64,000 nt of DNA from Diphasiastrum complanatum (GCA_029204225.1 CM055113.1:6296647-6360646), one strand, 5' to 3'; positions 32,309 through 44,006 are shown, counted from the stretch's first letter. Made by a program: numbers and translations. The notes: a model not told the origin generated them from the letters alone.

Positions 32309-32628
32309 CCCCCAATTAATCTGGATCCTTGAACGCCTTGATTTTTAAATTCAAGATAGCACAAAAATTCTTGTATGCTTCTTGATTTAGTCCTGTTGTA
32401 AATATATTAGATGTCACGTATTGCGTTCTGCAAAATTTCAGGCTTACCTCCTTGTTGAGTATTCATTTTTGGAACAGATTGTTTGAGACCAATATCAGAC
32501 AATAAATTTTTCAACCAAATTGTCTCTTTAGTAGCTTGAGAGGCTGCAATGTATCTTGATTCTGTAGATGACATTGCAATGGAGGTTTGTATTCGACTGT
32601 TCAATGATATTGGACCATTATTGAACAT
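32309..32628 (-). pseudogene. Copia RNase H fragment
   Basis: Minus frame MFNNGPISLNSRIQTSIAMS and STESRYIAASQATKETIWLK followed by NLLSDIGLKQSVPK. It then jumps to the final part (TYC...DI.TK region, broken). The first Asp region and the DN motif are lost by deletion. It is fused upstream to gag sequence. Confidence 0.8.
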
Positions 32629-32639
32629 GAAGACAATAA

Positions 32640-32870
32640 GGATGGCAGGCTGGACAATAAGGTCATTATAGCATCAGAGTTGTCTCCTTGAGATTCCACT
32701 TGGAAATGGCTTGCTCATCGACATTGTGAAGTTGTTCGGTTCAAACAACTATTTTTCAAAGCTCCTTGGCCATCAATACTACCCTCATCTTGAATTTCCA
32801 TAAGTGGTCATTCGAATCATCGAGTTTTTCTGCCATTAGATCATACTGTGATTGTGAATCCATCTAGAAA
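32640..32870 (-). pseudogene. Copia gag N-terminal fragment
   Basis: On the minus strand from about 32865: MDSQSQYDLMAEKLDDSNDH, then LWKFKMRVVLMAKEL and EQAISKWNLKETTLML. This is the start of a copia gag. It is joined directly to the RNase H piece at about 32630, so everything between gag and RNase H was deleted. Confidence 0.7.
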
Positions 32871-33004
32871 TTTAGGAAGAGTGTATGCAGATAGTAGATT
32901 ATATGATTGGAAACATTAATAACAAGTGTCTACCTTTTATCTAAATAATTATTCTGATAATGTAAGCCCTAAGTCCACGTTTAGGAATCAGAGAATGGGA
33001 TTAC

Positions 33005-33017
33005 AACTCTGATACCA
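33005..33017 (-). other. Primer-binding site, minus strand
   Basis: Minus strand TGGTATCAGAGTT, a primer site with changes in the last two bases, adjoining the LTR edge at 33018. Confidence 0.8.
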
Positions 33018-33365
33018 TGTTGGAATATCGTGACATTGTGGTGCAACGGAAGAGCGGGATGCGCGGAATCCTCGGTATATGCAACTAGTATATCATATTC
33101 AGACCGAATTTGACAGATCGAAGGCTTCCCTACTTGATCACAGCTTTGAAGTCACTGGATCAACATAATCGATTCCATAGCCATGCACGAATTAATTGGG
33201 TTTTAGATTTAGCCTTACGAAAGCATTTTAAGTGCAAAAATTAAAGTGACAAATCGACATATGCTATCAGTCATACGAATAGTTTAATCTACAAATAAGT
33301 TTATCTACAAGCATGAACCAATCTGATCATGAATAAAATGAGCATTCAACCTCAACATACATTGA
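33018..33365 (-). repeat. Copia 5' LTR, minus strand (partial)
   Basis: The plus-strand text starts TGTTGGAATATCGTGAC, which is the 3' end of the LTR on the minus strand. It runs to about 33365, where the duplicated segment begins. With 31861-32308 it brackets a minus-strand deletion derivative (gag joined to RNase H). Confidence 0.65.
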
Positions 33366-34597
33366 TGAGATGCTAGAGAAAGTTCAAGTCCCTATTGAAT
33401 CAATCCTTATTCCCTCAGTCCATTCCAACATTGACCAATTGAAAGCCACTTTTGCTAAAGACAAGTTTGGGTATTGGATTCAACATTGGGCCAAGTTTGC
33501 CTAGGAGGAGATTGAGTCAATCATCATGCAAAAATTATCTCATTCTTGCAATCAATGCCTGCAGAGGTAAGATTGTGTATCATTTTATACAAAAATTCAA
33601 CATGCACATGAGAAGAGAATTGAATTTAAACTTTTTCATCTGTTGAGATTGCTGTCTATAGGACCAATCAGGCCATATAAATGATCGAGGATTCATGCAT
33701 TCTTGATGAAAGTGTATTTTCCTTTTTAGGTCGTTTTTCAAATTTCTTTATCAAATATAGTTTTCACAAATGCACCTGAGTTTATTCTAGGCCTTTGGGC
33801 ATTCATTTTATCAGATTTTCCACCACTACTTCTGGAGCTTTTGAGGTTTCTTGCTATTTTCCATCAACATCTTAGAAAGTCATCTTGCTTATAGAATTTT
33901 TAATTTTCCAATGAATTTGATGACTCTAATGATGTCGATTACTTTGCCAAGTGTAAGGCATAATTTGTTATACTCACATTCAAGGAGACTAGAACCTCTT
34001 TTGGATCATTTTAATTCTACCCACTTTGTTCGAGGGAGACTTTTCAGCCCTAGCACAAAGTTGGCATTACCAAGGTCTCAAATAGAAGCTTTTTTATATT
34101 CCAACACCATGGCATAGCTTGGTTGACATCCAAATTACTCGTTAATTATGATATAACCAACAAACCAGTACATGCATTTCATGTTACAAAAATTACAATT
34201 TGTGAAAGAAAATTCAATATATTTCCAACACATCAATTCATCCACCATAAGACACAACATTGGGCATCAAGGTGGGTGCATTTCATGGAGGAAAACTGAG
34301 ATACAAATGACCATCAATAGGACATTGATTGAACTCAACACCGTAATATCTTGATCAATCTTAAGCACATGAGTTCACACGTGTTGAAGATTCACTTGTA
34401 CATGATTTGTGCTTGCAACAACACATCAAGTCATCATTATTAAAGCAATTTCCCACCTATTAGGAAGCATGAACAAAGGTTAGGAATGACTCTTCTCCTT
34501 CATGCTCCGCTCCTTTAGATGCCATTTGTACTCGAGTTCTCAAGATGTGGAACCTGTATTTTATGGCATTATTGCTACTCAATTCTTTTCACCTAGA
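33366..34597 (+). pseudogene. Exon-like gene fragment, duplicate copy 2
   Basis: Matches 24187-25466 nearly base for base, with scattered substitutions and small indels, including loss of about 50 bp near 34110. The coding-like stretch has gained a stop (CAG to TAG at about 33501), and the donor CTGCAGAG-GTAAGA is kept. A copia RNase H end and LTR follow directly. Confidence 0.5.
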
Positions 34598-34599
34598 TT

Positions 34600-34973
34600 T
34601 TACAAATGTTTTTAGATAGAACTAGAATGGACTAAAAGGTTGCAAGGATCCACGAGCTTCAAAAGAAGCTGTATGGATCAGGTTATTACTTCACGACTTC
34701 CATCACACTCAATTCAATGCTACCACCATTCTGTGTGACAACTTGAGCTATATTTCATTGTCACTGAATCCCAGATTTCATGGCAAATCCAAGCACATAG
34801 AAATCCAATATCATTTCATTTGGGAGAAAGTTTTCTCAGGGCAAGTGATCCTTCAATATTGCTCCACAACAGAAATGGTCGCAGACATCTTCACCAAAGG
34901 GCTTCCTAGGATTAAGCATCAAAAGTCCTTCGACATGCTGAACTTGATGAAGGTACCAAGGCACCAACTGTGA
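34600..34973 (+). pseudogene. Copia RNase H C-terminal end, upstream member of a tandem pair
   Basis: The 34743-34973 frame reads SLNPRFHGKSKHIEIQYHFI, WEKVFSGQVILQYCSTTEMV and ADIFTKGLPRI. Bases just upstream encode SKEAVW and HDFHHTQFNATTILCDN in other frames. It is about 93 percent identical by eye to 38780-39093. A purine tract and the LTR start (TGTTGGAAATTAAG) follow at 34987. Confidence 0.85.
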
Positions 34974-34986
34974 CCCTAAGAGGAAC

Positions 34987-36054
34987 TGTTGGAAATTAAG
35001 TCTGAAGAAATATTTTGTTTCTAATGCCAAAGCTTTGCTAGCTTTAAATTTTGAACCTTTGACAAAAGATGACACGACACGACAAGACACAAAATCAGTC
35101 TTGTCCCACAAACAGCCAACAAGAAGATCAACCGATTGCCATTGGGTGCAGATATATGATTTGATATCATGACATCATCAGAAGAGTTTTAGATCATGGC
35201 TAATCTGCCACTCTTGTAATTCGCGAACTAGTTGTAGATGCTTAGTCTTTCTAATTTGTAAGAACGCGACACAAACTTGTTCACGAACTATATACTTTCT
35301 GATTGATGCACATTACAGTAAGTCTTATGCTAGTGAGCAAGACAATTGCCAGACAACGAAAAATACAGAATACGAATCCGCCTACGTATGAGATAATTTC
35401 TGTAATAGGATCTGCAAATCCAAGGTCCGCTAGTAAGCGAGACTCGAATTCGTGAGAGAACAATATTTTTCTCACGCCAATACACTATGTGGATTTGCAT
35501 GTAGTGCTTGAAAGAATCAGAAAAATCAGTAGATGATTTTGTAGCTTTTGTGTACATTAGCCGGTAGTGACCAGCGATCACATCTGAATTTCTGATGAAC
35601 TGATTTCTTTCGCGAATCCTTTCACTTCGTGCTTCACTTCACTTCACTTTGCGATCACTTAGCTAAAGGGTAAATCAGCTACAGAGCTCGCCTAGTTTTT
35701 GTTTCATTTTGTTTCGTCCTGTTTCGTCTCATCTTGTCTCGTTACAGAATTTGATTGCTTGATTGATCTTGTCACAAATTATTTCACTTCCTTTCGTTTC
35801 ATGTAGTTTCGCAATATGTGCTTCCAACATGAATCAATGTCAGTGCAAGTTTTGCTTTGCTTCGTTTTGTTATGTTTTCTTATAGAATTTGTTGTTTCGT
35901 TTGGTTGCGTTATAGAGGCTGATTGATCCAACTCAAATAGAAACAATTCGAGTGTCGTGAAAAGTTCGCGAATCGTTCGTAATTTAATTTTGTCAGTTTT
36001 GCAACTTGAGTTGTTTTGGCTAGAATTTGCATTTTTTGAGTGCATTTCATTGTC
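34987..36054 (+). repeat. Copia LTR of the mosaic family, about 1.07 kb, shared between tandem copies
   Basis: It starts TGTTGGAAATTAAG after RNase H and its purine tract, and ends ...TTCATTGTCA just before the primer site at 36060. It therefore acts as the 3' LTR of one copy and the 5' LTR of the next. It has TTCGCGAA-type boxes (35608, 35963). Its 3' part is repeated at 25467-26576. Confidence 0.75.
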
Positions 36055-36059
36055 ATCAG

Positions 36060-36072
36060 TGGTATCAAAGCC
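36060..36072 (+). other. Primer-binding site
   Basis: TGGTATCAAAGCC, identical to 26580-26592. Confidence 0.85.
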
Positions 36073-36133
36073 TACCTTGTCATAATCTGACATAGTCGAA
36101 GGCTACCAGATCCAAGGGGCTGAGCATTCAAAT

Positions 36134-36510
36134 GATCAACCATCAACAAGTGTACACAGATTCAGAAGCAATGGCTTCTATTAGCAGCATACAGAGCAAG
36201 ATCTGTATAGTTCTGGATTCTTCAGGATCTAACTTTCTAGCTTGAAAAGTTAAGACATCATTGATACTAATGGGTGAAGGTTTATTCCCCTGGGTGGATG
36301 GCACAGAGGAGATGCCTACGACATCAGGCAAAGAGCTACGCAAGTGGAGGGAGAAAAATGTCAAGGTACTTCATCCATCGAAAATAGTCTCACACTTGAC
36401 CTGGCAACACTCTCCAAGGCAAAGGAGATGTGGGATACACTGCTCACGAGATTTCAAACAAAATCTCGAAGTCAAATCATGATGCTGGAAGATCAGCTGA
36501 CCAATCTATA
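36134..36510 (+). pseudogene. Ty1/copia gag N-terminal region, copy 2
   Basis: Same content as 26652-27044, but with a stop where Trp stood in LAWKV (tga), a deletion of about 17 bp near 36366 and a resulting frameshift. The readable part includes LMGEGLFPWVDGTEEMPTTS and GKELRKWREKN. Confidence 0.8.
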
Positions 36511-36759
36511 GTGGGATGAGAAAGACCTCACTTTTCTTTTTTACGGTGACCATAGAGTTAGCGTTGATGCGTACTTTATATGTGGTACCCTGATATAGGA
36601 TGTGGAAATTAGATTTCACCTCATCTCATGTGGCATATGCATGGATAGCCATGTCCATGTGTGCTTTATCTTGTCGATAAAACTTGCAACACATGGTGAA
36701 TTACTAGATGGTTGCTACTAGACTGTTGTTGGAGTTTGAATTTTGAATAGTGCTTCACA

Positions 36760-37412
36760 AGGGCAAACAACATTATATGGTAGATCATGTGTCACGGATA
36801 AAAGGGAAGCAAGCTGCAATCCATCTCGAGGTTGAGCTACCTGATGTTGTCTTGTTTTACATTGATACATACCAGAATGGGCCGTTGACATAGTTGAGTA
36901 TCTTATGCAGGGCCAACAAGATAAATCACTATTGAAGGTGGAACAGCAGAAGTTGATTCTAGATTTTGACCTTAGCAGCTAATTGTCGGCCAACTTTATC
37001 GATGAGGATCTGATAGTATCCTTCGAAGATGTATTCTCCCCCATGAGGCCACCCAGATTATCTCAATTTCACATGAAGGTATGTGTGGTGGTCATTTTGC
37101 ATCATACTTTATAATTCGAAAGATTCTGCAATCAGGATGTTGGTGGCCAACGATTTATAAAGATGCGAAAGAATACTTGAGAAAATGTGAGCTAGGAGAC
37201 CAACAAGATTGAACTATGATCTATTGCATCTAGTTCTAGCTCAAACACCTTTTGAAAAGTGGGGACTTGGACTACATAAGTCCAATTCATCCAGCTGCAA
37301 GGGGTTCACAAGCCTGATATATTATCATGCCACAAATTACCTCACCAAATGGGTTGAAGCCAAGGCAGTGCGAACGACTGATGTTCGCACTACCTGCCAA
37401 GTTCCTATATGA
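36760..37412 (+). pseudogene. Ty3/gypsy RNase H end and integrase zinc and core start inside a copia element, copy 2
   Basis: Contains the DHVSRIKGK connection and the CGGHFASYF...GCWWPTIYKDAKEYLR zinc domain. It then goes further than copy 1 into the integrase core: FEKWGLGL, then YYHATNYLTKWVEAKAVRTT followed by DVRTT. The first core Asp (W.LDF) is changed. At about 37412-37430 it returns to copia RT in the same orientation, so the gypsy piece sits between copia gag and copia RT. Confidence 0.87.
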
Positions 37413-37429
37413 AAATATCATCAAAAAGA

Positions 37430-39093
37430 AATGCGGAGAAAGACCAGCGACTTGTCCATCAAAGACAAATCCATGGCCCTGTACACCAAGAAGAAAGACT
37501 AAGCTGAAGCTATTAACTCCAAGAATGCTGTGAAGTGGCAAGAAGCTATGGAAAGTAAGTACAACTCACTTTTGATGAACCACACCTAGACACTGGTTGA
37601 CTTTCCCACTCACAAGAGAGTTATTGACAACAAGTGGATCTTCAAGAAGATAATCACTTTGATGGTTCCATTGCTAAATGGAAAGCACGGCTGGTGGCTA
37701 AAGAATTCACTCAAGTCCAAGGAGTGGATTATCAAGAAATTTTTAATTCTGTCGTCAAGATGCAATCAATCAAAACTCTGATTGCGTTAGCAACCGTAGA
37801 AGATCTCGAAAATGCACCAAATGGATGTCAAGACAACATTTCTCAACGACAATGTCAAGGAAGAGTTGTATACATTTCAACCTAAAGAATTTGAAGTCAA
37901 AGGCCAAGAGCACAAAGTGTGCAAGCTGCACAAAGCAATCTATAGTCTGAACTAGGCCGCAAGAGCATGGTTTGATAGAATCAACTCTTATCTCATTCAA
38001 TTGGGTTTTGCAAACAATTCAGTTGGATGTAATATTTATTCTAAGCATATAGATATCATTTAGTTTACATAGCTCTTTACGTAGTGATGCATTTATTTTG
38101 TCAAACGACACTTCTCTTCTGCACATTACTAAGAGTGATCTGTCAAAGGAATTTGACATGACTGATTTAGGTGCTGTTCATTCTTTGCTAGGAAGAAATA
38201 GACTTCAGATGAAGATCTATCTTAGCCAGCAGGCATATTTAAAAGGCATTTTAGAAAAATTTCATATGTCTGATTGCAAACCAATTGATACTCCAATGGA
38301 TCCAAGTATAGTATTGACTAAACCTACTTGTGCTGATTTTGATAGTGAAATACTCGACATAGTGAAGTACTCTTATCATTCACTCATAGGATATTTGATG
38401 TATGCAATGCTACGTACTAGACCAAATTTAGCATACATGATTAGCATGTTAAGTCAACTCATGTCTAATCCTAGGATCTCTCATTTGAAAGCATTAAAGA
38501 GAGTGATGAGATATATTCGAGAAAGTTTAGATCATTTTGTGTTATGATGGAAATGTTATTGACCCACTCGTCCTGCTAGGCTACTCCGACTCATATTGGG
38601 GAGGAACAGCCATAAAATCTACCTCCGGGATCTGTTTCTATCTGGCAGGGGGACCAATTTCATGTCCACCTAACTTCAAGAAGGAAGTCGAATTTGCTAT
38701 GTATTCCAAGCTCTTATAGTGAGAAGATAAAGTTGCACTTTCTTCGACCGAGGCAGAGTGTATCGCAATATGTCAAGATTCAAAAGAAGTTGTATGGATC
38801 ATGTTATTACTTCACGACTTACATCACGCTTAGTTCAATGTTACCACCATTTTGTGAAACAACTTGAGCTATATTTCACTGTCACTAAATCCCAGATTTC
38901 ATGGCAAATCCAAGCACATAGAAATCCAATATCATTTTATTCGGGAGAAAGTTTTCTCAGGGCAAGTGATCCTGCAATATTGCTCCACAACAGAATGGCC
39001 GTAGACATCTTCACCAAAGCGCTTCCCAGGATCGAGCACCAGAAGTTCTTCAACATGATGAACCTGACGAAGATACCAAGGCACCAACCGTGA
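37430..39093 (+). pseudogene. Ty1/copia reverse transcriptase and RNase H
   Basis: Read across frames: WQEAMESKYNSLL, RVIDNKWIFKK, IAKWKARLVAKEFTQVQGVD followed by YQEIF, then VVKMQSIKTLIALATVEDLE, ELYTFQPKEFEVKGQEHKVC and KLHKAIYSL. The YVDD box area is broken ('LLT..DALIL'). It continues SKEFDMTDLGAVHSLLG, HMSDCKPIDTPMDPS, YAMLRTRPNLAYMISMLSQL, LLGYSDSYWGG, STSGICFYLAGGPI and the RNase H end ADIFTKALPRIEHQKF. Many frame breaks are present. A purine tract (TTAAGGGGGA, 39096-39105) follows. Confidence 0.88.
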
Positions 39094-39095
39094 CC

Positions 39096-39200
39096 TTAAG
39101 GGGGACAATTGGAAATTAAGCCCACAGTTGCCTCTTTGGTGAATGACTAATTTCTATTTCAAGATTCTTCATGCACGTTTATTGATCTTTGATCTAGGGT
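39096..39200 (+). repeat. Polypurine tract and start of a 3' LTR
   Basis: TTAAGGGGGA is followed by AATTGGAAATTAAG, a mutated form of the LTR start TGTTGGAAATTAAG at 34987. Similarity is lost within about 15 bases, so the 3' LTR is truncated or replaced here. Confidence 0.6.
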
Positions 39201-39209
39201 CAGGTGAAA

Positions 39210-40025
39210 CCTATTTTGGATTCAAAGTATGCTCATCTGATACCTGCTCTGTCGTTTTTATCCCAAGAGGATAACGACGCTCATATTTCATTAGTTTGGC
39301 TATGGACTTTTTTATGAAATTGGGTTCAGTTGAATCCAACTGTGCCAAACGTCTTGGTGCAAACACATCTATGATATTTTCAAGCACCTCTTCCTTGCAA
39401 ATTTTTTTTTTTTGGTTGGTATAACATCGATCGTATCTTCATCGATCGCAGTAGCACTCATTTTTCCTCTCGAAGTAGTAGCTTTTTTATTATTTTCCAA
39501 AAGTTTGTGTTTGGTTGTCTTCTTTCTTTCAGGTAAAACAGTCAAACCTTTCTAATTCATTGCAGCACAAACATTTTTAAATCCATCTATGATATCGCTA
39601 TGAGATAATGTCGAAATGCCATAATCTAAACTCCATCTCAAAGTCGCACATGACGGTTTAGATTGATCTTCTATGAGATTCATCAAGTTTACATTGTATG
39701 AACATACCGACGAATAAACATCCATGATGATGTTTTTTGATGATACCACAAGAAGTTTTAATAATACACTTCCTTTTTCATCAATTGTCTGACTCAGGTC
39801 CAAAATCATACCCACTGTTCTTATCCTCCCTTTAGCAATATCACGAACTAACAAACAAAACGCATACTCCATTTTACCAGACAATAATTCCATTTCCATA
39901 CACCACTGAAATTTCTTGGTGACAACAAACTTTTTATCAACTATTATAGTGGTTGGATGCAAACACTGTTCAGATCCGGTTTCTAACATGATATTCGCAC
40001 TATCTTCAATAGTATTTGCTCCTGT
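39210..40025 (-). pseudogene. Unidentified coding sequence, about 270 codons, one stop and one frameshift
   Basis: A minus frame from about 40025 (after a splice-acceptor-like TGTACAG) runs KKFQWCMEMELLSGKMEYAF, CLLVRDIAKGRIRTVGMILD and VCSYNVNLMNLIEDQSKPSC to FKNVCAAMN and a TAG at about 39554. It stays open beyond the stop (KGLTVLPERKKTTKHKLLEN), shifts in a 12-A run near 39410, and continues EEVLENIIDVFAPRRLAQLD to about 39210. The product is unknown to me and lacks TE motifs. It looks like the last exon of a host or transposon gene that has recently decayed. Confidence 0.45.
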
Positions 40026-40046
40026 ACATTTTGAAAAAATAAACAT

Positions 40047-40442
40047 ATATTATAAATACTATTCAAAGTCATATTTCAATGAATAATTCAATCAATAAAA
40101 ACTGATTTTTCACCAAATCACATGTCACTCATGAGGAAAAAAATATTATCTAGCAATTGTCAAAGTTGAGTATATTATTTACAAAAATAAGACAATAGGA
40201 GATGTGTTCAACATCGTATCGTAGACCACCACATAAAACATTAGTATATATTTTATAACATAGTTGTTCTAAATCCTTTTTGTTCCTACACTTTCTATAT
40301 AGTTTGGTAAAAATTATTTGGTACCCTGTATTGTAAGACTTTATATAGCTTTGTTACAACTTGTTATGCTATAAAATAAAAGGGTTCAAAGGGTTTGATC
40401 TTGATTGGTCAAGAGGGACTATCTGAAATTTTTTATTGTGAC

Positions 40443-40490
<48 letters not shown>

Positions 40491-41148
40491 CTTGAAACTG
40501 TAAGAAATTTGATAATGCACTAAATTCAATCACACCATGCTAGATTATTGTCATCACAATGCCTAAACCAATGTGGTCTATAATTGTGGTCATCTATAAC
40601 CTATGACTTTAACAAATATGGTTAGTATATTAACTTGGCAAAGTTGATTATGGGTAGCACTGTAGTCTATGGGCAGCACAAGCCAGCCAATGATATGCAT
40701 GAGAGATATCTGGCGGCAATTTAGAAAATTTAATATATAAATCAATTTGGTAGTCTCAATGAGCTACGTTACATACTAGATTTAATTTCTAGGTCTTTCT
40801 ATTGGTCGATGTCGAAGCCAAAGTTAAAAAATAAAATAAAAGCATCGTTTGGAAAGGCCCTTTCCAAGTTTTGAATTTCTGTAATGACAACGGTTTTAAT
40901 TTTGTATAGTGAATTCATGCTTAAAATAATTGTATTTCCATCATTATGACAAAAAGTTGTCGATTTTCTTGTTTTACAAATATTGTTTAATCTACTAGTT
41001 CCAGTTAATTCATTTTAGTCATATAGAATTTTTTTGTTTAATGATATTAACTTAATTTCTTTAAGTGGAGAGATTGATGTGCTTCCATTTCGACCTATTC
41101 CTTCTATTGAATCAAGGGTAGAAATCTTGAGGTTCAAATCGACATGGA
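40047..41148. other. Non-coding region with a GT microsatellite
   Basis: No gene seen. A (TG)n run at 40445-40481 continues as (CG)n to 40490, a sequence prone to Z-DNA. The right part precedes the 3' end of the gypsy element and may contain its LTR, but no LTR edge was found. Confidence 0.5.
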
Positions 41149-42566
41149 TTATCTTGTTTTAAGGTCCAACATGCATCGTATCATTAGAAAAAAATTGAGC
41201 TTGAAATAGGCCCTATAAGGATTGCCAAGGAGGATGACAAATTCTAGAAATGCAAAATATAAAACTAAAATCTTTTTTTGCCCGTGATTTTGCCCGCACT
41301 CAGAGATAGAACGATTTCTCAATTGTTTATCTCTGGTTCTGAGCACTTTCTCAGGTTCCAAAGGTATACTAAGCGACAAATCTTTCAAATGGGATAAATC
41401 CTCATCCGATCCAACTGTATCACCATCATGTAAATTTAGTTTCAAACGACTTACATGAAATACTGGGTGTGCAGTCAATTTTCCTTGCAGATCGAGTTCA
41501 TATGCCAAAGAACCAATTCTATGTACAATCCTGAAAGGTCCACAATAACGGATAGACAACTTATAATGCTTCCATATACGTAACATCTTAGAATCTTTTG
41601 GAATCTTAAGATATACCCAGTCATTAAGTTTAAAATCTCTTGGAGATCTCTTAAGATCGGTATAGTATTTAGCTCTATCCTGAGCACTTCGGATACTATC
41701 TTTAGCCATTTGCAACATTTCTTGCATATCATGGATCTTAATAGACTTCGTCTCAACATTTACTAGAGATCTAGGTTGAAAACCATACATAAGCATAAAA
41801 GGATTGTAACATGTACCAAAATGTTTTCTACTATTATATGCAAACTCAACTAGTGGGAGATAATCTCCCCAATGAGATTGCTTGTGAGAAACATACGTCC
41901 TCAAGATATCTTCCATAGATTGATTAGTCCTTTCTGTCTAGCCATCTGATTCAGGATGATCAGAAGAACTTAAACTCAAAGAAGTTTCTAGTTTATGGAA
42001 TACTGCTGACCAAAAGTGACCTGTGAACTTAGGATCTCTATCACTAACAATGTCACTTGGCAGGCCATACAACTGAAATAATCTTTCAACAAAGATCTGG
42101 GCTAAATCAGAAGCCTTTATAGTTGACTTGACTGGTATGAATGCAATTAACTTAGTTAACCGATCCACTACAACCCAAAAAGAATCATTTTGTCGTTGGA
42201 TCTTTGGGAGTCCAACTACAAAATCCATAGATATGCTTTCCCATTTCTTATCTAGGATATCTAACGGATGCAACAAACCACTAGGTTCAGCCTTTGCTAG
42301 TTGACAAGGCTTGCATTTAACAACATATGACTTGACATATGGCTTGAGCTTTGGCCAATAAAATTTCCTCTTAACCAAGTCTAGAGTCTTGTGTATATCG
42401 GGATGTCCTACACAGGGTATGTCATGACATTCAAACAAAATCTTTCGTTTGAGCTCACCATCCCCAAGTACAGAAACTTTCCCATTCCGAAATAGTAATC
42501 CATCTCGAATGGTGAACTATTCCACAATCTTTTTATCTTTCTTAGTTAGTTGAGTCCCTTGTGTTT
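41149..42566 (-). pseudogene. Ty3/gypsy integrase with C-terminal domain and chromodomain trace
   Basis: Minus strand. HHCC zinc part: HDIPCVGHPDIHKTLDLVKR, then CKPCQLAKAEPSGLLHP. Core: SMDFVVGLP, SDIVSDRDPKFTGHFWS, then TERTNQSMEDILRTYV, giving the D, D and E of the catalytic triad. A TAG replaces Gln just before TERTNQ (about 41938). The C-terminal part holds FAYNSRKHFGTCYNPFMLMY, YKLSIRYCGPFRIVHRIGSL and AYELDLQGKLTAHPVFHVSR. Near the end PEKVLRTRDKQLRNRSI resembles the start of a chromodomain, suggesting a chromovirus lineage. Confidence 0.92.
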
Positions 42567-44006
42567 CTAACTCAAAACTGTCCACATTTCTTCCGTCTGA
42601 ACAATGTTCCAAATGTGACCCAAATGGAAATTTGATTCATATTTTTCTCTCAACGAAAGATATAGATTCATAGAAATCTGGATAAATGACAACTCGTTCA
42701 ATCCACCGATCTGACTAAGAGCATCTACAACTTGATTAGAACTGTCTCTTATGTAACAGATTTCATGATCGAATTCTTGCATCAATTCAGCCCATCGAGC
42801 TTTTCTCCCCCGAAGATCATGTTGATTACAAAAATACTTAAGAGGTTGGTGATCCGTATTATACACTACAAACTTACTATCATACAAGTAGTGTCTCCAA
42901 GTTTTAAGTGCATGGATTACAACAAACAATTCTTTTTCCTGCGTAGTATAACGCAACTGAGGACCAATGATTTTTTTGCTTTCAAACGCTAGTGGCCTAT
43001 CCATTTGTAATAAAACTGCTCCAACTGCAACATCACTTGCGTTCGTTCTCATGACGTAAGGTAAATTTGGATTTGCAATTTGTAACACGGGAGCTGAAAC
43101 AATCATTGTTTTAAGTTTCTCAAAACATTGATTCAATTCCTCGTTCCAAACAACAGGTGGACTAGGTTGATTTCTCTTTTTCCTTTTATCAACAATTCGT
43201 TTTGTCAGATTATGGAGCGGTGCTGCTAACTTAGCATAATTCTCAATAAATCTCTTGAAGAAAAGTGTAAAACCTAAAAAAAACTTTACTTGTCTCACAG
43301 TTTCTGGAATTGGCCACTCAATCACAATCTTCATTTTATCCTTGTCAATTTTGATCTCATTTATTGTGGTCTTATGACCGAGATAAAGCAACTCTTGCTT
43401 AAAGAATTCACACTTGGACTCTTTAGCGTAGAGTAACTCCCGACAGAGTTTCATCAAGATGATTTTTAAGTGTTCTACATGTTCCACCGAGGATTTATTG
43501 TAAACGAGAATGTCGTCTAAGAATACAACCACAAACTTCCCCAAATATGGACGAAATAGATTGTTCATCATTTGCTGGAACGTTGCTGGAGCATTCAGTA
43601 ATCCAAATGGCAAAACTAGAAAATCATAATGACCAAATCTAGAACAAAATCATGTCTTTTGGACATCTTCTGACTTAATTCTTATTTGATGGTACCCTGT
43701 CCTGAGATCTATCTTGGTGAAATATCGTGCTCCACCCAAGCGATCTACAAGGTCATCCATCATGGGTAATGGATATTTATTCTTGATAGACACTTTATTA
43801 AGACCCTTGTAGTCCACACACATCCGGAAACCTCCATCTTTCTTCGCTTTAAGAAGAACAGGAGTGCCCCATGGTGATTTACTAGATTGTGTATGTCCTA
43901 TCCTCAGATAGTTTTCTATTTGATTTGAAATCTCTGTGTCCTCTTTCTGAGAGAACCTATAAGGTTTTCTAGAGACAGGTTGACTTCTTGAAATTAACTC
44001 AATCAT
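42567..44006 (-). pseudogene. Ty3/gypsy reverse transcriptase and RNase H
   Basis: The first part (44006-43650) has [49 protein letters not shown] and [19 protein letters not shown] at about 43648 breaks the frame, then FCSRFGHYDFLVLPFGLLNA follows. The second part has FVVVFLDDILVYN (FLDD for YxDD), CEFFKQELLYLGH and the RNase H motifs TNASDVAVGAVLLQ, FESKKI, TTQEKELFVVIHALKTWRHY, TDHQPLKYF and VVDALSQI. The first RNase H Asp (TDAS) is Asn here. Confidence 0.93.

Noticed and set aside
39552-40046. Ty1/copia or gypsy coding region
   Set aside because: No retroelement motif (knuckle, DSG, YxDD, RNase H or integrase) could be found, so it is left as unidentified.
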